DNA from: Acetobacteraceae bacterium H6797
Lineage (GTDB): Bacteria > Pseudomonadota > Alphaproteobacteria > Acetobacterales > Acetobacteraceae
DNA: 64,000 bases
NCBI GenBank assembly: GCA_015223225.1
Contig: JADFCQ010000007.1
Span: forward strand, 330,064 to 394,063
Direction: 5' to 3'
Made by a program: the position numbers and the translations under genes. The notes beneath the pieces are model-generated. The model was not told the DNA's origin. It did not search any database and saw only the letters and a program-made list of their open reading frames with translations. This document shows, piece by piece, positions 22,892 to 33,152 of the stretch (position 1 is its first letter; every line of letters starts with the position of its first letter).

Positions 22892-24529
22892 ATGGCCGGT
22901 GATCGCGGCGGGGCCGTCCCCCTGCGCATGATGCGCGAACACGTGCCCACGCAGGTTCCGGAGGAATCGGGCCCCGGCCCCGCCGGCGGCCGCGTCGTCA
23001 CCGCCAGCAGCCGCGCGCTCGGCGGGCTCGCGCGCACCATCTTCCTGCGCACCTTCCCCGTCATCGCCTTCGTCGTGCTCGTCACCCAGCTCGGCATCGC
23101 CTGGCTCAACCATGGCGACCAGCTTCGCGACCAGACCGAGCGCGCCCAGCTCATGGCGGATCTCACCGCCCGCGCCATCGCCCTGCCGGTGAGCGAGGGG
23201 CGGCCCGCGGTCTACCGGCCCCAGATCGAGGGGCTGAAATCCGACCCCTCCTTCCGCGGCGTGGAACTGCGCGATGCTTCGGGCCAGGTGCTGCTCGAGA
23301 TCGGCCAGGTCGCGCGGCAGACCGGTAATCGCAGCGTGACGGTCTCCACCGAACCGCGCCTGCCCGATGGCGCGGTGGTGGGCCGGCTGACCCTCTCGCT
23401 CTCCACCGACGAGGCCCGGGCCAGCGCCTCCTTCCAGGCCATGATCGCCCTGGGCGCGATGGTGATCCTCATCATGGTCGTGGCCGTGGCGCTCCGCCGC
23501 GTCGTGGCGCGCGACGTGGTGGCCCCGCTGCAGAAACTGCTGGTCGCGATGCATGCCGTCGAGCGCAAGCAATGGACGCATGTGGAGCTGCGCCGCAGCG
23601 ACGAGATCGGTGAAGTGGGCGAGACCTTCAACCACATGGTCGACGGGCTGCGCTCGGGCGACGAGGCGAAGCAGCTCCTGGCCGAGCTGGAAACCGCCCA
23701 TGCCCGGCTGGAGCAGGCCAATAAGCTGGTGATGGAAAGCATCACCTATGCCCGGCGCATCCAGGCCTCCATGCTGCCCGACGAGCAGGCCATGCTGGGC
23801 TCGCTCGCCGATATCGCCTCGCTCTGGCAACCGCTGCATACGGTGGGCGGCGATTACTTCTGGGTCGAGCAGCGTGGCGATCTCGGCATCCTCGTCGTGC
23901 TGGACTGCACCGGCCATGGCGTGCCGGGTGCCTTCATGACGCTGGTCGTCGCCGCGGCGCTGGATCGAGCGCTGAACGAGCAGGGGCTGCGCTCTCCCGC
24001 CGAATTACTGCGCGCGATCGACCGCATGGTCCGCGCCCGCCTCCGCCAGGATGGGCGCGGCGCCGAATCCGATGATGGGCTCGACGGCGCCATCTGCGTC
24101 TGGAACCGCGCCGAGCGGAAGCTGCTTTATGCCGGTGCGGGCATGCCCCTGCTCATGACCGAGGGCGAGCATATGCAGACCCTGCGAGGCGCCCGCCATG
24201 GCCTCGGCTACAGCAGCGTCGCCCCATCGCCCGAGGCTTTCGTCGATACCGAGATCGCGGTGAAGCCGGGCCAGCGCTTCTATCTCTTCACCGATGGCGT
24301 CAGCGACCAGATGGGCGGCACGCCCCGCCGCCTGCTCGGCCGCAAGCGCCTGAGCGACATGCTCCTCGCCTCGGCCGATATGCCGCTGGCCGAGCAGATG
24401 GCCGCGCTCGAAGCCGGCCTCGCCGCCTATCGCGGCGAGGAGCCGCGCCGCGACGACATGACCATGCTGGCCTTTATGCCCTTACCGCCGGAGGCGAGCC
24501 CCCTCCCGCCCGGAACGACCCAGCACTGA
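22892..24529 (+). CDS. siaA: SiaA-type PP2C/SpoIIE phosphatase with membrane sensor
   Basis: A 545-residue membrane protein. An N-terminal membrane helix (IFLRTFPVIAFVVLVTQLGI), a periplasmic sensor of about 120 residues, a second helix (MIALGAMVILIMVVAVALR), a HAMP segment (RRSDEIGEVGETFNHMVDGL) and a coiled coil lead into a PP2C-like domain: YARRIQASMLP, TVGGDYFWVEQ, LDCTGHGVPGAFMTL and FTDGVSDQMGG carry the metal-binding aspartates and glycines. SiaA removes the phosphate placed on SiaC by SiaB. It starts four bases after the siaD stop. Gene order here is siaB-C-D-A rather than the Pseudomonas siaA-B-C-D. Confidence 0.88.
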   Translation: MAGDRGGAVPLRMMREHVPTQVPEESGPGPAGGRVVTASSRALGGLARTIFLRTFPVIAFVVLVTQLGIAWLNHGDQLRDQTERAQLMADLTARAIALPVSEGRPAVYRPQIEGLKSDPSFRGVELRDASGQVLLEIGQVARQTGNRSVTVSTEPRLPDGAVVGRLTLSLSTDEARASASFQAMIALGAMVILIMVVAVALRRVVARDVVAPLQKLLVAMHAVERKQWTHVELRRSDEIGEVGETFNHMVDGLRSGDEAKQLLAELETAHARLEQANKLVMESITYARRIQASMLPDEQAMLGSLADIASLWQPLHTVGGDYFWVEQRGDLGILVVLDCTGHGVPGAFMTLVVAAALDRALNEQGLRSPAELLRAIDRMVRARLRQDGRGAESDDGLDGAICVWNRAERKLLYAGAGMPLLMTEGEHMQTLRGARHGLGYSSVAPSPEAFVDTEIAVKPGQRFYLFTDGVSDQMGGTPRRLLGRKRLSDMLLASADMPLAEQMAALEAGLAAYRGEEPRRDDMTMLAFMPLPPEASPLPPGTTQH

Positions 24530-24575
24530 GCCGGGCGAGGTCGCCTCGGCGCGAAATGTTCGCTATACGTCCACA

Positions 24576-27389
24576 GTGCCCGCGCCGCCCGACCAGCCCC
24601 GCCTGCTGCTGCCCGACTCGCCCGCCCTGGTTGCCGGCCCTGGCCATGGCACGGTCCTGACGCCGGATGGCGAGCTCGACAGCCTCCCCGCGGCCAAGCT
24701 CGCGGCCCGGCTCGCGGAACTCCCGCCGCCCATCCTGGTCCATGCCCCGGCCACGGCGCGCTGGCTGAACCTGCCGCCCTTCCAGGAAGCCTATGACCTC
24801 CTGGAGCTTTTCGCCTTCTGCCTCCCGGCCACCGCCGCCCCACCCACGCCGCGCGGCCTCGCCCTCGCGCTCGACATGCCGGTGCCGGACAATCCGGAAG
24901 ACGCCGCCGCGCTGCTGCCGCAGATCGCCGCTCGCCTGCTGCGCCGCCTGGCCGCGCAGCGCCATGCGCCCATCAATCGCGACGCCGGCATCCTCGCGGC
25001 GAGGCTGAACCAGGCCGGCTGGCCCTGGGCCGAATCGGTGCTCGCCGCACTCGGCCAATCCGCCGCCCGCCCCTCGGCCGATCCGCTCAAGGTCTGGCGC
25101 CGCCTGCCGGAATGGGAGGAGGCCGCCCCCGCGCCCCCGCCCGCGAGCCACCCCGTCAGCGCCGCCGAGGCGCGCAACCGCCTGGCCGATATCCTGGGGC
25201 AGGGGGCCGAGCAGCGCCCCGCCCAGGCCGATTACGCCTCGGCCGCCGCCATGGCCTTCTCGCCGCGCGAACTCCCCGGCGAGCCCGCGCTGGTCCTCGC
25301 CGAGGCCGGTACCGGCACGGGCAAGACGCTCGGCTATATCGCCCCCGCCAGCCTCTGGGCCGAGAAGAACGGCGCGCCCGTCTGGATCAGCACCTATACG
25401 CGCAACCTCCAGCGCCAGATCGAGCAGGAGGCCGCACGCCTCTACCCAGACCCGGCCGAGCGGCGCGAGAAGGTCGTCATCCGCAAAGGCCGCGAGAACT
25501 ACTTCTGCCTGCTCAATTTCGAGGAGGCGCAGCAGGGCGCCCCCGCCCAGCGCATGCTGCCCCTGGCACTCGCCGCCCGCTGGGCGCTCGCCACGCGCGA
25601 TGGCGACATGATGGGCGGCGATTTCCCCGGCTGGCTGAACGAGCTCTTCCCCTGGGGCGAGGTCGGCCGCCTGGCCGATAAGCGCGGGGAGTGCATCCAT
25701 TCCGCCTGCCCGCATTACAAGACCTGCTTCGTCGAGCATTCCATCCGCCGCGCCGCCGGAGCCTCGCTGGTGGTGGCGAACCACGCGCTCGTCATGGTCC
25801 AGGCCGCGCTGGGCGGCGGCGAGGATGGCCCCGCGCTCCGCTATGTCTTCGATGAGGGGCACCACCTCTTCGACGCGGCCGATGCCGCCTTCTCGGCCGA
25901 TCTAACCGGCATCGAACTCGCCGAGATGCGCCGCTGGCTGCTCGGCGCCGAGGCGGGTCGCACCCGCGCGCGCGGCCTCGCCCGGCGGCTGGAGGAGGTG
26001 ATCGCCGATCGCCCCGCCCTGCTGCCGCCGCTCGAAATGGCGCTTACCCTCGCGCGTCAATTGCCGGATATCGGCTGGTCCGGCCGCCTTACCGATCCGG
26101 ACCCTGGTGCCGAGCGCCGTAACCCGTCGGAGAATTTCCTTGCCGAGGTCCGCGCCCAGGTGCTGGCCCGCACGGCGGAGAATGACCCGGGCTATGACGC
26201 GGAATGCGATCTCCACCCCGTCACCGAGCCCCTGATCGAGGCGGCGAAGGAACTGGAAGGCTCGCTCTCCCGTCTCGAAGCCCCGCTGAAGCACCTGCGG
26301 GACCTGCTGGAGAAAATCCCGGAGGAGGAGGCGGAAGATCTCGAGACGGGCGACCGTATCCGCATCGAGGCCGCCATCAAGGGGATCGAGCGGCGCGGCC
26401 TAATGCCCCTCATGGCCTGGACGCAGATGCTGCGCTCGCTGCAGGAGCCCCCGAAGGAGCCCGGCACCCGGCCGGAAGTGGTGGATTGGCTCGCCCTCAG
26501 CCGTCGGGAGGGGCGCGATGTCGATACCGGCATGCACCGGCACAATCTCGACCCGACCATTCCCTTCGCCACCCAGGTCGCCTCCCGCGCCCATGGGCTG
26601 CTCATCACCTCCGCCACGCTGCGCGAGCGCTCCGATGACCCGGACAGCGCCTGGCGCAGCGCCGAGGCGCGGACGGGCGCCATCCACCTGCCGCGCCCGG
26701 CCATCCGCGCCGCCATGCCCTCGCCCTTCGACTACGCCGAGGCGACGCGGGCCTTCATCGTCACCGATCTGGGCCGGGAGAATGTCGGCCAGGTCGCCGC
26801 CGCCTTCCGCGAGCTTTTCCTCGCCGCCGGCGGTGGCGCGCTCGGCCTCTTCACCGCGATCCGCCGGATGAAGGAGGTCCATGCCAGGCTCGCGCCCGCG
26901 CTGGCCGAGGCGGGCATTCCGCTCTATGCCCAGCATCTGGATGCGATGGACAATGCGACGCTGGTCGACGTCTTCCGCGCCGAGGAGGAGAGCTGCCTTC
27001 TCGGCACCGATGCTCTGCGCGATGGCGTGGACGTGCCGGGCCGCTCCCTACGCCTGCTGGTCTTCGACCGCGTGCCCTGGCCGCGACCGACCATCCTGCA
27101 TCGCGAGCGGCGGCTACATCTCTCGGGCGGCCGACCGGGCGCCTATGACGATGCCATCGCGCGCCACCGCCTGCGCCAGGCTTTCGGCCGGCTCATCCGC
27201 CGTGGCGATGACAAGGGCGTCTTCGTCCTGCTCGATGCCCGCGCGCCGAGCCGGGTGCTGTCCGGCCTGCCCGCGGGCGTTACGCCGCGCCGCCTCGGCC
27301 TCGCGGAGGCCATCGCCGAGACACGCGCCTTCCTCGCCCCCGATACCCCGCCCGGCATCCCGCGGATCGCCCCCGAGGGAGAAGCTTGA
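24576..27389 (+). CDS. dinG: DinG-like ATP-dependent DNA helicase
   Basis: A 937-residue superfamily 2 (XPD/DinG type) helicase from a GTG start. Walker A is in VLAEAGTGTGKTLGYIAPAS; the DEAH-type box is YVFDEGHHLFDAADAAF. Between them NYFCLLN and ECIHSACPHYKTCFVEH supply cysteines for an iron-sulfur cluster. The C-terminal motor half includes LLITSATLRERSDD, DALRDGVDVPGRSLRLLVFD and RLRQAFGRLIRRGDDKGVF. The N-terminal 230 residues are an extension not typical of E. coli DinG, with proline/alanine-rich composition. Role: unwinding of forked or R-loop-containing DNA. Confidence 0.85.
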   Translation: MPAPPDQPRLLLPDSPALVAGPGHGTVLTPDGELDSLPAAKLAARLAELPPPILVHAPATARWLNLPPFQEAYDLLELFAFCLPATAAPPTPRGLALALDMPVPDNPEDAAALLPQIAARLLRRLAAQRHAPINRDAGILAARLNQAGWPWAESVLAALGQSAARPSADPLKVWRRLPEWEEAAPAPPPASHPVSAAEARNRLADILGQGAEQRPAQADYASAAAMAFSPRELPGEPALVLAEAGTGTGKTLGYIAPASLWAEKNGAPVWISTYTRNLQRQIEQEAARLYPDPAERREKVVIRKGRENYFCLLNFEEAQQGAPAQRMLPLALAARWALATRDGDMMGGDFPGWLNELFPWGEVGRLADKRGECIHSACPHYKTCFVEHSIRRAAGASLVVANHALVMVQAALGGGEDGPALRYVFDEGHHLFDAADAAFSADLTGIELAEMRRWLLGAEAGRTRARGLARRLEEVIADRPALLPPLEMALTLARQLPDIGWSGRLTDPDPGAERRNPSENFLAEVRAQVLARTAENDPGYDAECDLHPVTEPLIEAAKELEGSLSRLEAPLKHLRDLLEKIPEEEAEDLETGDRIRIEAAIKGIERRGLMPLMAWTQMLRSLQEPPKEPGTRPEVVDWLALSRREGRDVDTGMHRHNLDPTIPFATQVASRAHGLLITSATLRERSDDPDSAWRSAEARTGAIHLPRPAIRAAMPSPFDYAEATRAFIVTDLGRENVGQVAAAFRELFLAAGGGALGLFTAIRRMKEVHARLAPALAEAGIPLYAQHLDAMDNATLVDVFRAEEESCLLGTDALRDGVDVPGRSLRLLVFDRVPWPRPTILHRERRLHLSGGRPGAYDDAIARHRLRQAFGRLIRRGDDKGVFVLLDARAPSRVLSGLPAGVTPRRLGLAEAIAETRAFLAPDTPPGIPRIAPEGEA

Positions 27390-27441
27390 CCCTCTCCACG
27401 GGGCGGACCGACAACTGGAAATGCCGACAGGAGTGCCTTTC

Positions 27442-27873
27442 ATGGACCATGCGAGCAAGCCCATCACCAAGTTCACGCCCCAGGAAGCCCTGGCCTGCTC
27501 CATGGTGCTGATGGCGGTCTGCGATGGCGCGATGACGGATGCGGAGCTGAACATGCTCTCGCGCCTGGCCACGGAACTGCCCTGCTTCAAAGGCCTGGGC
27601 GGGAGCGAGATCGAGGCCGTGACGGAAGTCTGCCTCCGCCAGCTCGCCCGGGCGGACGGGCTCGACACGCTGACCGGCATGATCTGCGACGCCCTGCCGC
27701 CCCGGCTGCGCGAGACGGCCTATCTCCTGGCCTGCGAAGCCGCCGCCGCCGATGGCGATGTGAGTCAGGACGAGCTGCGCTTCCTGCAGGATTTCCGCAT
27801 CGCGCTCGATATCGACCGCCTCATCGCCGGCGCCATCGAGCGCGCCTCGCGGGCGCGCTACCAGGTGATCTGA
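27442..27873 (+). CDS. TerB-like protein
   Basis: A 143-residue all-helical product (start 27442 with AGGAG eight bases upstream). MVLMAVCDGAMTDAELNMLS and ACEAAAADGDVSQDELRFLQ are two repeats of the D-G-x-x-x-x-x-E metal-binding loop pattern of the TerB/DjlA family. These proteins bind metal and are tied to stress or envelope functions in other bacteria; here it stands alone, without other ter genes. Convergent with the next gene, with only three bases between them. Confidence 0.8.
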   Translation: MDHASKPITKFTPQEALACSMVLMAVCDGAMTDAELNMLSRLATELPCFKGLGGSEIEAVTEVCLRQLARADGLDTLTGMICDALPPRLRETAYLLACEAAAADGDVSQDELRFLQDFRIALDIDRLIAGAIERASRARYQVI

Positions 27874-27876
27874 GAG

Positions 27877-29067
27877 CTATTCAGCCGGGGAAAGCTCCGG
27901 CATCAGGGCGGCTCCCTGGGCCACGATGCGGCCGTGGCTGATGACCAGCCGGTCTCGCGGCTGGCCCACAACGGCCTCGGCAACGGTCTCGACCGGCAGC
28001 AGCACGAGATCCGCCCGGTCCCCGGTCGCGATACCGGCACCTTCGAAGCCGCAGCCGATGGCGCCGGCCGTGGTCACGCATTCCATCGCCAGCGCGATCT
28101 CGTCATCCCGGCGGAACTCGTTCTTCAGGCCGATGAGCATGGCGCGCTGGAGCATGTCGGGGGCGCCATAGGGCGTCCAGGCATCGCGGATGCCGTCATT
28201 GCCGCCGAAGATGGTGACGCCCGCCGCCCGCGCGGCCTTGACCGAGGGCACGGCGCGGGAAGGCGGCGCGGTGGTGGCCAGGGCGATCCCTGCCTCGGCC
28301 AGGCCGTCATAGAGCGCCATCGCACGGGCGGGGGCGACGTCGCCCAGGCAGAAGGCGTGGCTGATCACCACCCGGCCCTGCATGCTCAGCGCCCTGGTGC
28401 GCTCGATGATCAGTTCCATAGAGAAAGCGCCCAACTCGCCAGGCTCGTGCAGATGCACATCCAGCGGGGCGCGGAAGCGGGAGCAGAGGTCGAAGACGGC
28501 GTCGAGATGTCCCTTGGGGTCGCGGTCGATCCCGGCAGGATCGAGCCCGCCCACCACATCCGCCCCGGCCTGCATCGCGGCCTCCAGCAGGTCCAGCGTG
28601 GTCGGGCGGATCAGCAGGCCGGATTGGGGGAAGGCGACGACCTGGATATCCATCAGCCCGCGCAGCCGCTCGCGCAGCGTGACCAGGGCCTCGACATGGC
28701 GGATGCCGATCTCGGTATCAACATCGGCGAAGCTGCGGATGCGGGTGGTGCCCAAGGCCAGGAAATCGAGTGCCAGGCGCTCGGCCTGGGCCAGCGGGTC
28801 CAGCCCATTGCCGCGGCGGGTGGCGCGCTCGTTCTCGATGCGGTCGATCAGGCGAGGGCCGACCTCGTTGCGGTACCAAGCGGCGCCCCAGAAGGTCTTG
28901 TCGAGATGGGTATGGCCCTCGACGAAGGCCGGCAGCGCCAGCGCGCCCTCGGCATCGACCATCGGCACAGCGGCGGGCAGGTCATGGCCCATGGCGGCGA
29001 TATGCTCGCCCTCGATGCGGATATCGACGATCGTGCCATCCGCCAGGCGCGCATTCCGAATGAGCAT
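27877..29067 (-). CDS. Amidohydrolase, cytosine-deaminase-like
   Basis: A 396-residue product from ATG 29067 with a GGGAGAG ribosome site. The metal centre motifs of the amidohydrolase superfamily are present: FVEGHTHLDKTFWGAAW (His-x-His), LDVHLHEPGELGAFSMEL, GRVVISHAFCLGD and the catalytic aspartate in IFGGNDGIRDAW. The overall layout is nearest to the CodA-type cytosine deaminase group, whose members act on cytosine or related heterocycles; the exact substrate cannot be read from the sequence. An N-terminal beta-sandwich composite domain (LIRNARLADGTIVDIRIEG) and matching C-terminal strands frame the barrel. Confidence 0.85.
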   Translation of the reverse strand: MLIRNARLADGTIVDIRIEGEHIAAMGHDLPAAVPMVDAEGALALPAFVEGHTHLDKTFWGAAWYRNEVGPRLIDRIENERATRRGNGLDPLAQAERLALDFLALGTTRIRSFADVDTEIGIRHVEALVTLRERLRGLMDIQVVAFPQSGLLIRPTTLDLLEAAMQAGADVVGGLDPAGIDRDPKGHLDAVFDLCSRFRAPLDVHLHEPGELGAFSMELIIERTRALSMQGRVVISHAFCLGDVAPARAMALYDGLAEAGIALATTAPPSRAVPSVKAARAAGVTIFGGNDGIRDAWTPYGAPDMLQRAMLIGLKNEFRRDDEIALAMECVTTAGAIGCGFEGAGIATGDRADLVLLPVETVAEAVVGQPRDRLVISHGRIVAQGAALMPELSPAE

Positions 29068-29152
29068 GCTCTCTCCCTTCGCCCCCGGAGCCCTCCAGGG
29101 CCCCATCTCGCCGCTCGAAACGCTGAACGCGGCTCATGGCCGAAAGTAGGCA

Positions 29153-29218
29153 CAAAAAAAACCGCGCCTCTCGGCACGGATTACCATAGCGGCGTCTCGC
29201 CGTTCGCGGGAGGCGCGG
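29153..29218 (-). terminator. Terminator of the cold-shock gene
   Basis: On the minus strand CCGCGCCTC (29210-29218) and GAGGCGCGG (29162-29170) enclose a 39-base loop with its own GGCG/CGCC hairpin; the stem is followed by an eight-base T-run (29154-29161). Confidence 0.75.
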
Positions 29219-29296
29219 GATCTCCCCTGAAGGCGGTCCTGGAGGGTGTCCGGGCCGGAATGCCGGCCCGGGCGACCCAATTCTCGAAACCTGGTC

Positions 29297-29500
29297 TCAG
29301 ACCGGCTTCAGGTTCACCGCGGTGGCCTTACCACGCTCGGTGGCGATGTCGTAGGACACCTTCTGGTTCTCGTTCAGGCCCTGCAGACCGGCCTTCTGGA
29401 CGGCCGTGATGTGCACGAACACATCCTTGCCGCCGTCCTGCGGCACGATGAAGCCGAAGCCCTTGGTCGCGTTGAACCACTTTACGGTGCCGATCGCCAT
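29297..29500 (-). CDS. Cold-shock domain protein
   Basis: A 67-residue CspA-family protein, the usual length. RNP1 is KGFGFIVPQ and RNP2 is DVFVHITAV, the single-strand nucleic acid-binding surface of the OB fold. AAGGAG lies eight bases before the ATG. The gene stands alone with a long leader (the gap to groEL is 341 bases) and its own terminator, an arrangement consistent with independent expression. Confidence 0.95.
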   Translation of the reverse strand: MAIGTVKWFNATKGFGFIVPQDGGKDVFVHITAVQKAGLQGLNENQKVSYDIATERGKATAVNLKPV

Positions 29501-29841
29501 CGCGATGCACTCCTTGCTCTGTTGTCTAGCACGATCGAAAGCCGATCATGCCATTGCGCAGCCGGCTTCCGGACGTCTCGAGAGCGACCGGGGTAGCCGG
29601 AGGCACGGCAAGGCGAACAGTAGACGGTTGGCCGATCCAGTGGGCGCAGATCGCTTCAAGCCTGTCAACAAAAACGCCTTGCCAGGCCGTTCCATGCACG
29701 AGCCTCAGATAGGAGCTTGGGGCGCCGGCTTCAACGCGCTCGGCCGCATCGCGCGGCCATGAAAAAGGGGCGAGCCTCGCGGCCCGCCCCCTCTTTTCGT
29801 CGGTTCGGTCTGTCGACCGGACTGCCGATCGGTGTGCCCGA
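29501..29841. other. 341-base gap between groEL and the cold-shock gene
   Basis: No gene is seen. It contains the groEL terminator at its right end and the leader/promoter region of the cold-shock gene. A perfect TTGACA lies on the minus strand at 29663-29668, but no acceptable -10 follows at 16-18 bases, so the true promoter is not identified. An open frame across this gap (29526-29885) runs through the groEL terminator and is rejected. Confidence 0.6.
29762..29790 (-). terminator. groEL terminator
   Basis: GGGGCGGGCC and GGCTCGCCCC (minus strand; 29781-29790 and 29767-29776) pair with one G-U, loop GCGA, followed by TTTTT (29762-29766). It begins 51 bases past the groEL stop. Confidence 0.85.
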
Positions 29842-31485
<1,644 letters not shown>

Positions 31486-31535
31486 TGGTGCTATTCCTCG
31501 TCTAGATGGAGATCAGTGGAAACGGCGAGCTGAAA

Positions 31536-31823
31536 TCAGCCCAGCACGCCCATGATGTCGCTTTCCTTCATGATGAGGAGTTCCTCACCACCGAGCTTGA
31601 CTTCGGTGCCCGACCACTTGCCGAACAGCACGCGGTCGCCGGCCTTCACGTCGAGCGGGCGAACCTCGCCCTTGTCGTTCACCAGGCCGGAGCCGACGGC
31701 GACGATCTCGCCTTCCTGCGGCTTCTCCTTGGCGGTGTCGGGGATGATGATGCCGCCGCTGGTCTTCTCTTCAGCCGTCACGCGGCGAACGAGAACGCGG
31801 TCATGCAGAGGACGAAAGCTCAT
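31536..31823 (-). CDS. groES: Co-chaperonin GroES
   Basis: A 95-residue co-chaperonin: MSFRPLHDRVLVRRV at the start, the mobile loop EEKTSGGIIIPDTAKEKP and the closing EELLIMKESDIMGVL. Caps the GroEL ring. GGAGAGGG precedes the start by five to six bases. First gene of the groESL operon. Confidence 0.98.
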   Translation of the reverse strand: MSFRPLHDRVLVRRVTAEEKTSGGIIIPDTAKEKPQEGEIVAVGSGLVNDKGEVRPLDVKAGDRVLFGKWSGTEVKLGGEELLIMKESDIMGVLG

Positions 31824-31906
31824 TGGTAACCCTCTCCTGATGCCTCTATGTGGCCATCGGGTGTGTTGCCCTCGCCGTCACCGGTACCAACGGCACCAAG
31901 CGCCCG

Positions 31907-31933
31907 TTAGCACTCGTGCGCAGCGAGTGCCAA
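31907..31933 (-). promoter_or_regulatory. CIRCE element 1 (HrcA operator)
   Basis: TTAGCACTC, nine bases, GAGTGCCAA: 17 of 18 positions of the CIRCE consensus. It covers the expected transcription start of groES. Confidence 0.92.
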
Positions 31934-31934
31934 C

Positions 31935-31963
31935 GATCTAGTCCTCTCACGCATGGCAGTCAA
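31935..31963 (-). promoter_or_regulatory. groESL promoter
   Basis: On the minus strand TTGACT (31958-31963), a 17-base spacer and TAGATC (31935-31940). It lies between the two CIRCE elements. Confidence 0.75.
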
Positions 31964-31970
31964 GATGGCG

Positions 31971-31997
31971 GCAGCACTCGCAACGAAGGAGTGCTAG
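31971..31997 (-). promoter_or_regulatory. CIRCE element 2, upstream of the promoter
   Basis: GCAGCACTC, nine bases, GAGTGCTAG: 15 of 18 consensus positions, ending seven bases before the -35. The remainder of the 320-base gap (31824-32143) holds the groES leader and the start region of usg; no gene is seen in it. Confidence 0.75.
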
Positions 31998-32143
31998 TAA
32001 ATTGAAATGCTTCATTTTTCTTGATCTCCCCGGCGGATTCGATGCCATGATCGGCATTGCCTGCCGGGGTATCGCGCTTCGGCCGGCACCCCGATCCACT
32101 GTGAAAAGGCCCCTTTCACGGCCCCTTCGAGGATTCCGACCGC

Positions 32144-32419
32144 ATGCAGCTGCAGGATATCGAGCGTCTCGTCCGCATTCCCGACTGGCGGTTGACCACC
32201 GCCGAAATCCTCTACCGGATGCCCGACCATCCGGCTCTGCTGCAGACCTTCATATGGCAAAAGGTCGATCTCGCGCCGCGCTTCCCCGAATTGCACGGCT
32301 TCCTGGCCTTCTGGGAGAAGAGCCTGGACGGCAAGCTGCATTCCGTCCGCGTCGCCTCCGCCACCCTCAGCCACCCCGCGGAGTTCCGCTATGCCGACGG
32401 GCAGTTCCTGCTGAACTAG
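32144..32419 (+). CDS. usg: Usg family protein
   Basis: A 91-residue product with the strongly conserved core of alphaproteobacterial Usg: LTTAEILYRMPDHPALLQTF, then IWQKVDLAPRFPELHGFLAF and the closing HPAEFRYADGQFLLN. Usg was named for its place near trp genes in other alphas; its function is unknown. Here it sits alone, divergent from groES and well away from any trp gene. Confidence 0.85.
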   Translation: MQLQDIERLVRIPDWRLTTAEILYRMPDHPALLQTFIWQKVDLAPRFPELHGFLAFWEKSLDGKLHSVRVASATLSHPAEFRYADGQFLLN

Positions 32420-32517
32420 GACGGCGCCGGGCGCGGCGCCTGGCGGAGTGCCGGGCGCCGAGCGGCGGCGTTATTCGCGATCCCGCGTTGAGGGAGCGGA
32501 GCGCCCTGCTGGGGCGA

Positions 32518-32883
32518 TCATGATGCGCCGCCTGTTGATTGCTTCCGCTGCCAGCGCTCGAAGGGCGTCTCCGTATCGCCACGGCGATAGATCACTTCGG
32601 CACCGCTGAGATCGGTCGGTTGGCCTGGGGAAAGACGCTCGAAGATCAGGCGCGTCTGCCAATCGTCTGGAAGCTGCACAAGAATGCTGCCTTCCACATC
32701 GGAGAGATCGTCGTGCTCCTCCTCGGTTAGCTCTGCATCGAGATGAAATGCAACCGCCACTCGCTTGCTCTCTCGATCGACCCGAACCGAACAGGCGACA
32801 AGCCCTGCGGGGGTAAGGAGCGGCCATGCCATCTCTGCCGCGCCGGTTACCCATTCTTCCCATGTCTGCTTCGAGTGGTTCAT
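32518..32883 (-). CDS. Unknown small acidic protein
   Basis: The ATG at 32883 with AGGAGG upstream gives 121 residues: MNHSKQTWEEWVTGAAEMAW, a strand-rich VRVDRESKRVAVAFHLD, an acidic ELTEEEHDDLSDVEG, and a basic ending (FERWQRKQ). No motif recognised. The frame stays open upstream to 33144, so a longer fusion with the scaffold-like segment cannot be excluded, but the intervening codons look non-coding. Acidic one-domain proteins of this kind can be immunity proteins or regulators; no partner toxin is visible. Confidence 0.55.
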   Translation of the reverse strand: MNHSKQTWEEWVTGAAEMAWPLLTPAGLVACSVRVDRESKRVAVAFHLDAELTEEEHDDLSDVEGSILVQLPDDWQTRLIFERLSPGQPTDLSGAEVIYRRGDTETPFERWQRKQSTGGAS

Positions 32884-33024
32884 TGGCCGCCTCCTGATGT
32901 CCAACCGCGTGGTGCAGCAGGCACGATATGCACGGTGCCTCTGCTGCTGTAATGAATGATGCCCCTCGTTGTGGGGGCAGAGCGGCCCTGTTGGTCCCGG
33001 CGCCGAGGACGGACCGTCATGGGT

Positions 33025-33144
33025 CACTGCTCTCCAGCTATTGGTGACCCATTGGGCATAGGCCTCGCGTTCGGGGTGGCTTGGCTGCCAATAGCGCGGA
33101 TCGCGCATGGCAGCGGTACTGCCGCCCGGCTTCGTCCTGCCCAT
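33025..33144 (-). pseudogene. Remnant resembling a phage scaffold C-terminus
   Basis: Forty codons from ATG 33144 read ...AAMRDPRYWQPSHPE then AYAQWVTNSWRAV, after which the frame continues without stop into low-quality sequence and finally the gene at 32518-32883. The DPRYW...VT...R pattern parallels the last 30 residues of the scaffold protein encoded at 11673-12401. It may be a decayed phage gene piece. Confidence 0.4.
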
Positions 33145-33152
33145 CCGAAAAA

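Noticed and set aside
29663..29668. Perfect TTGACA as cold-shock gene promoter
   Set aside because: No acceptable -10 lies at 16-18 bases, so it was not called as a promoter.
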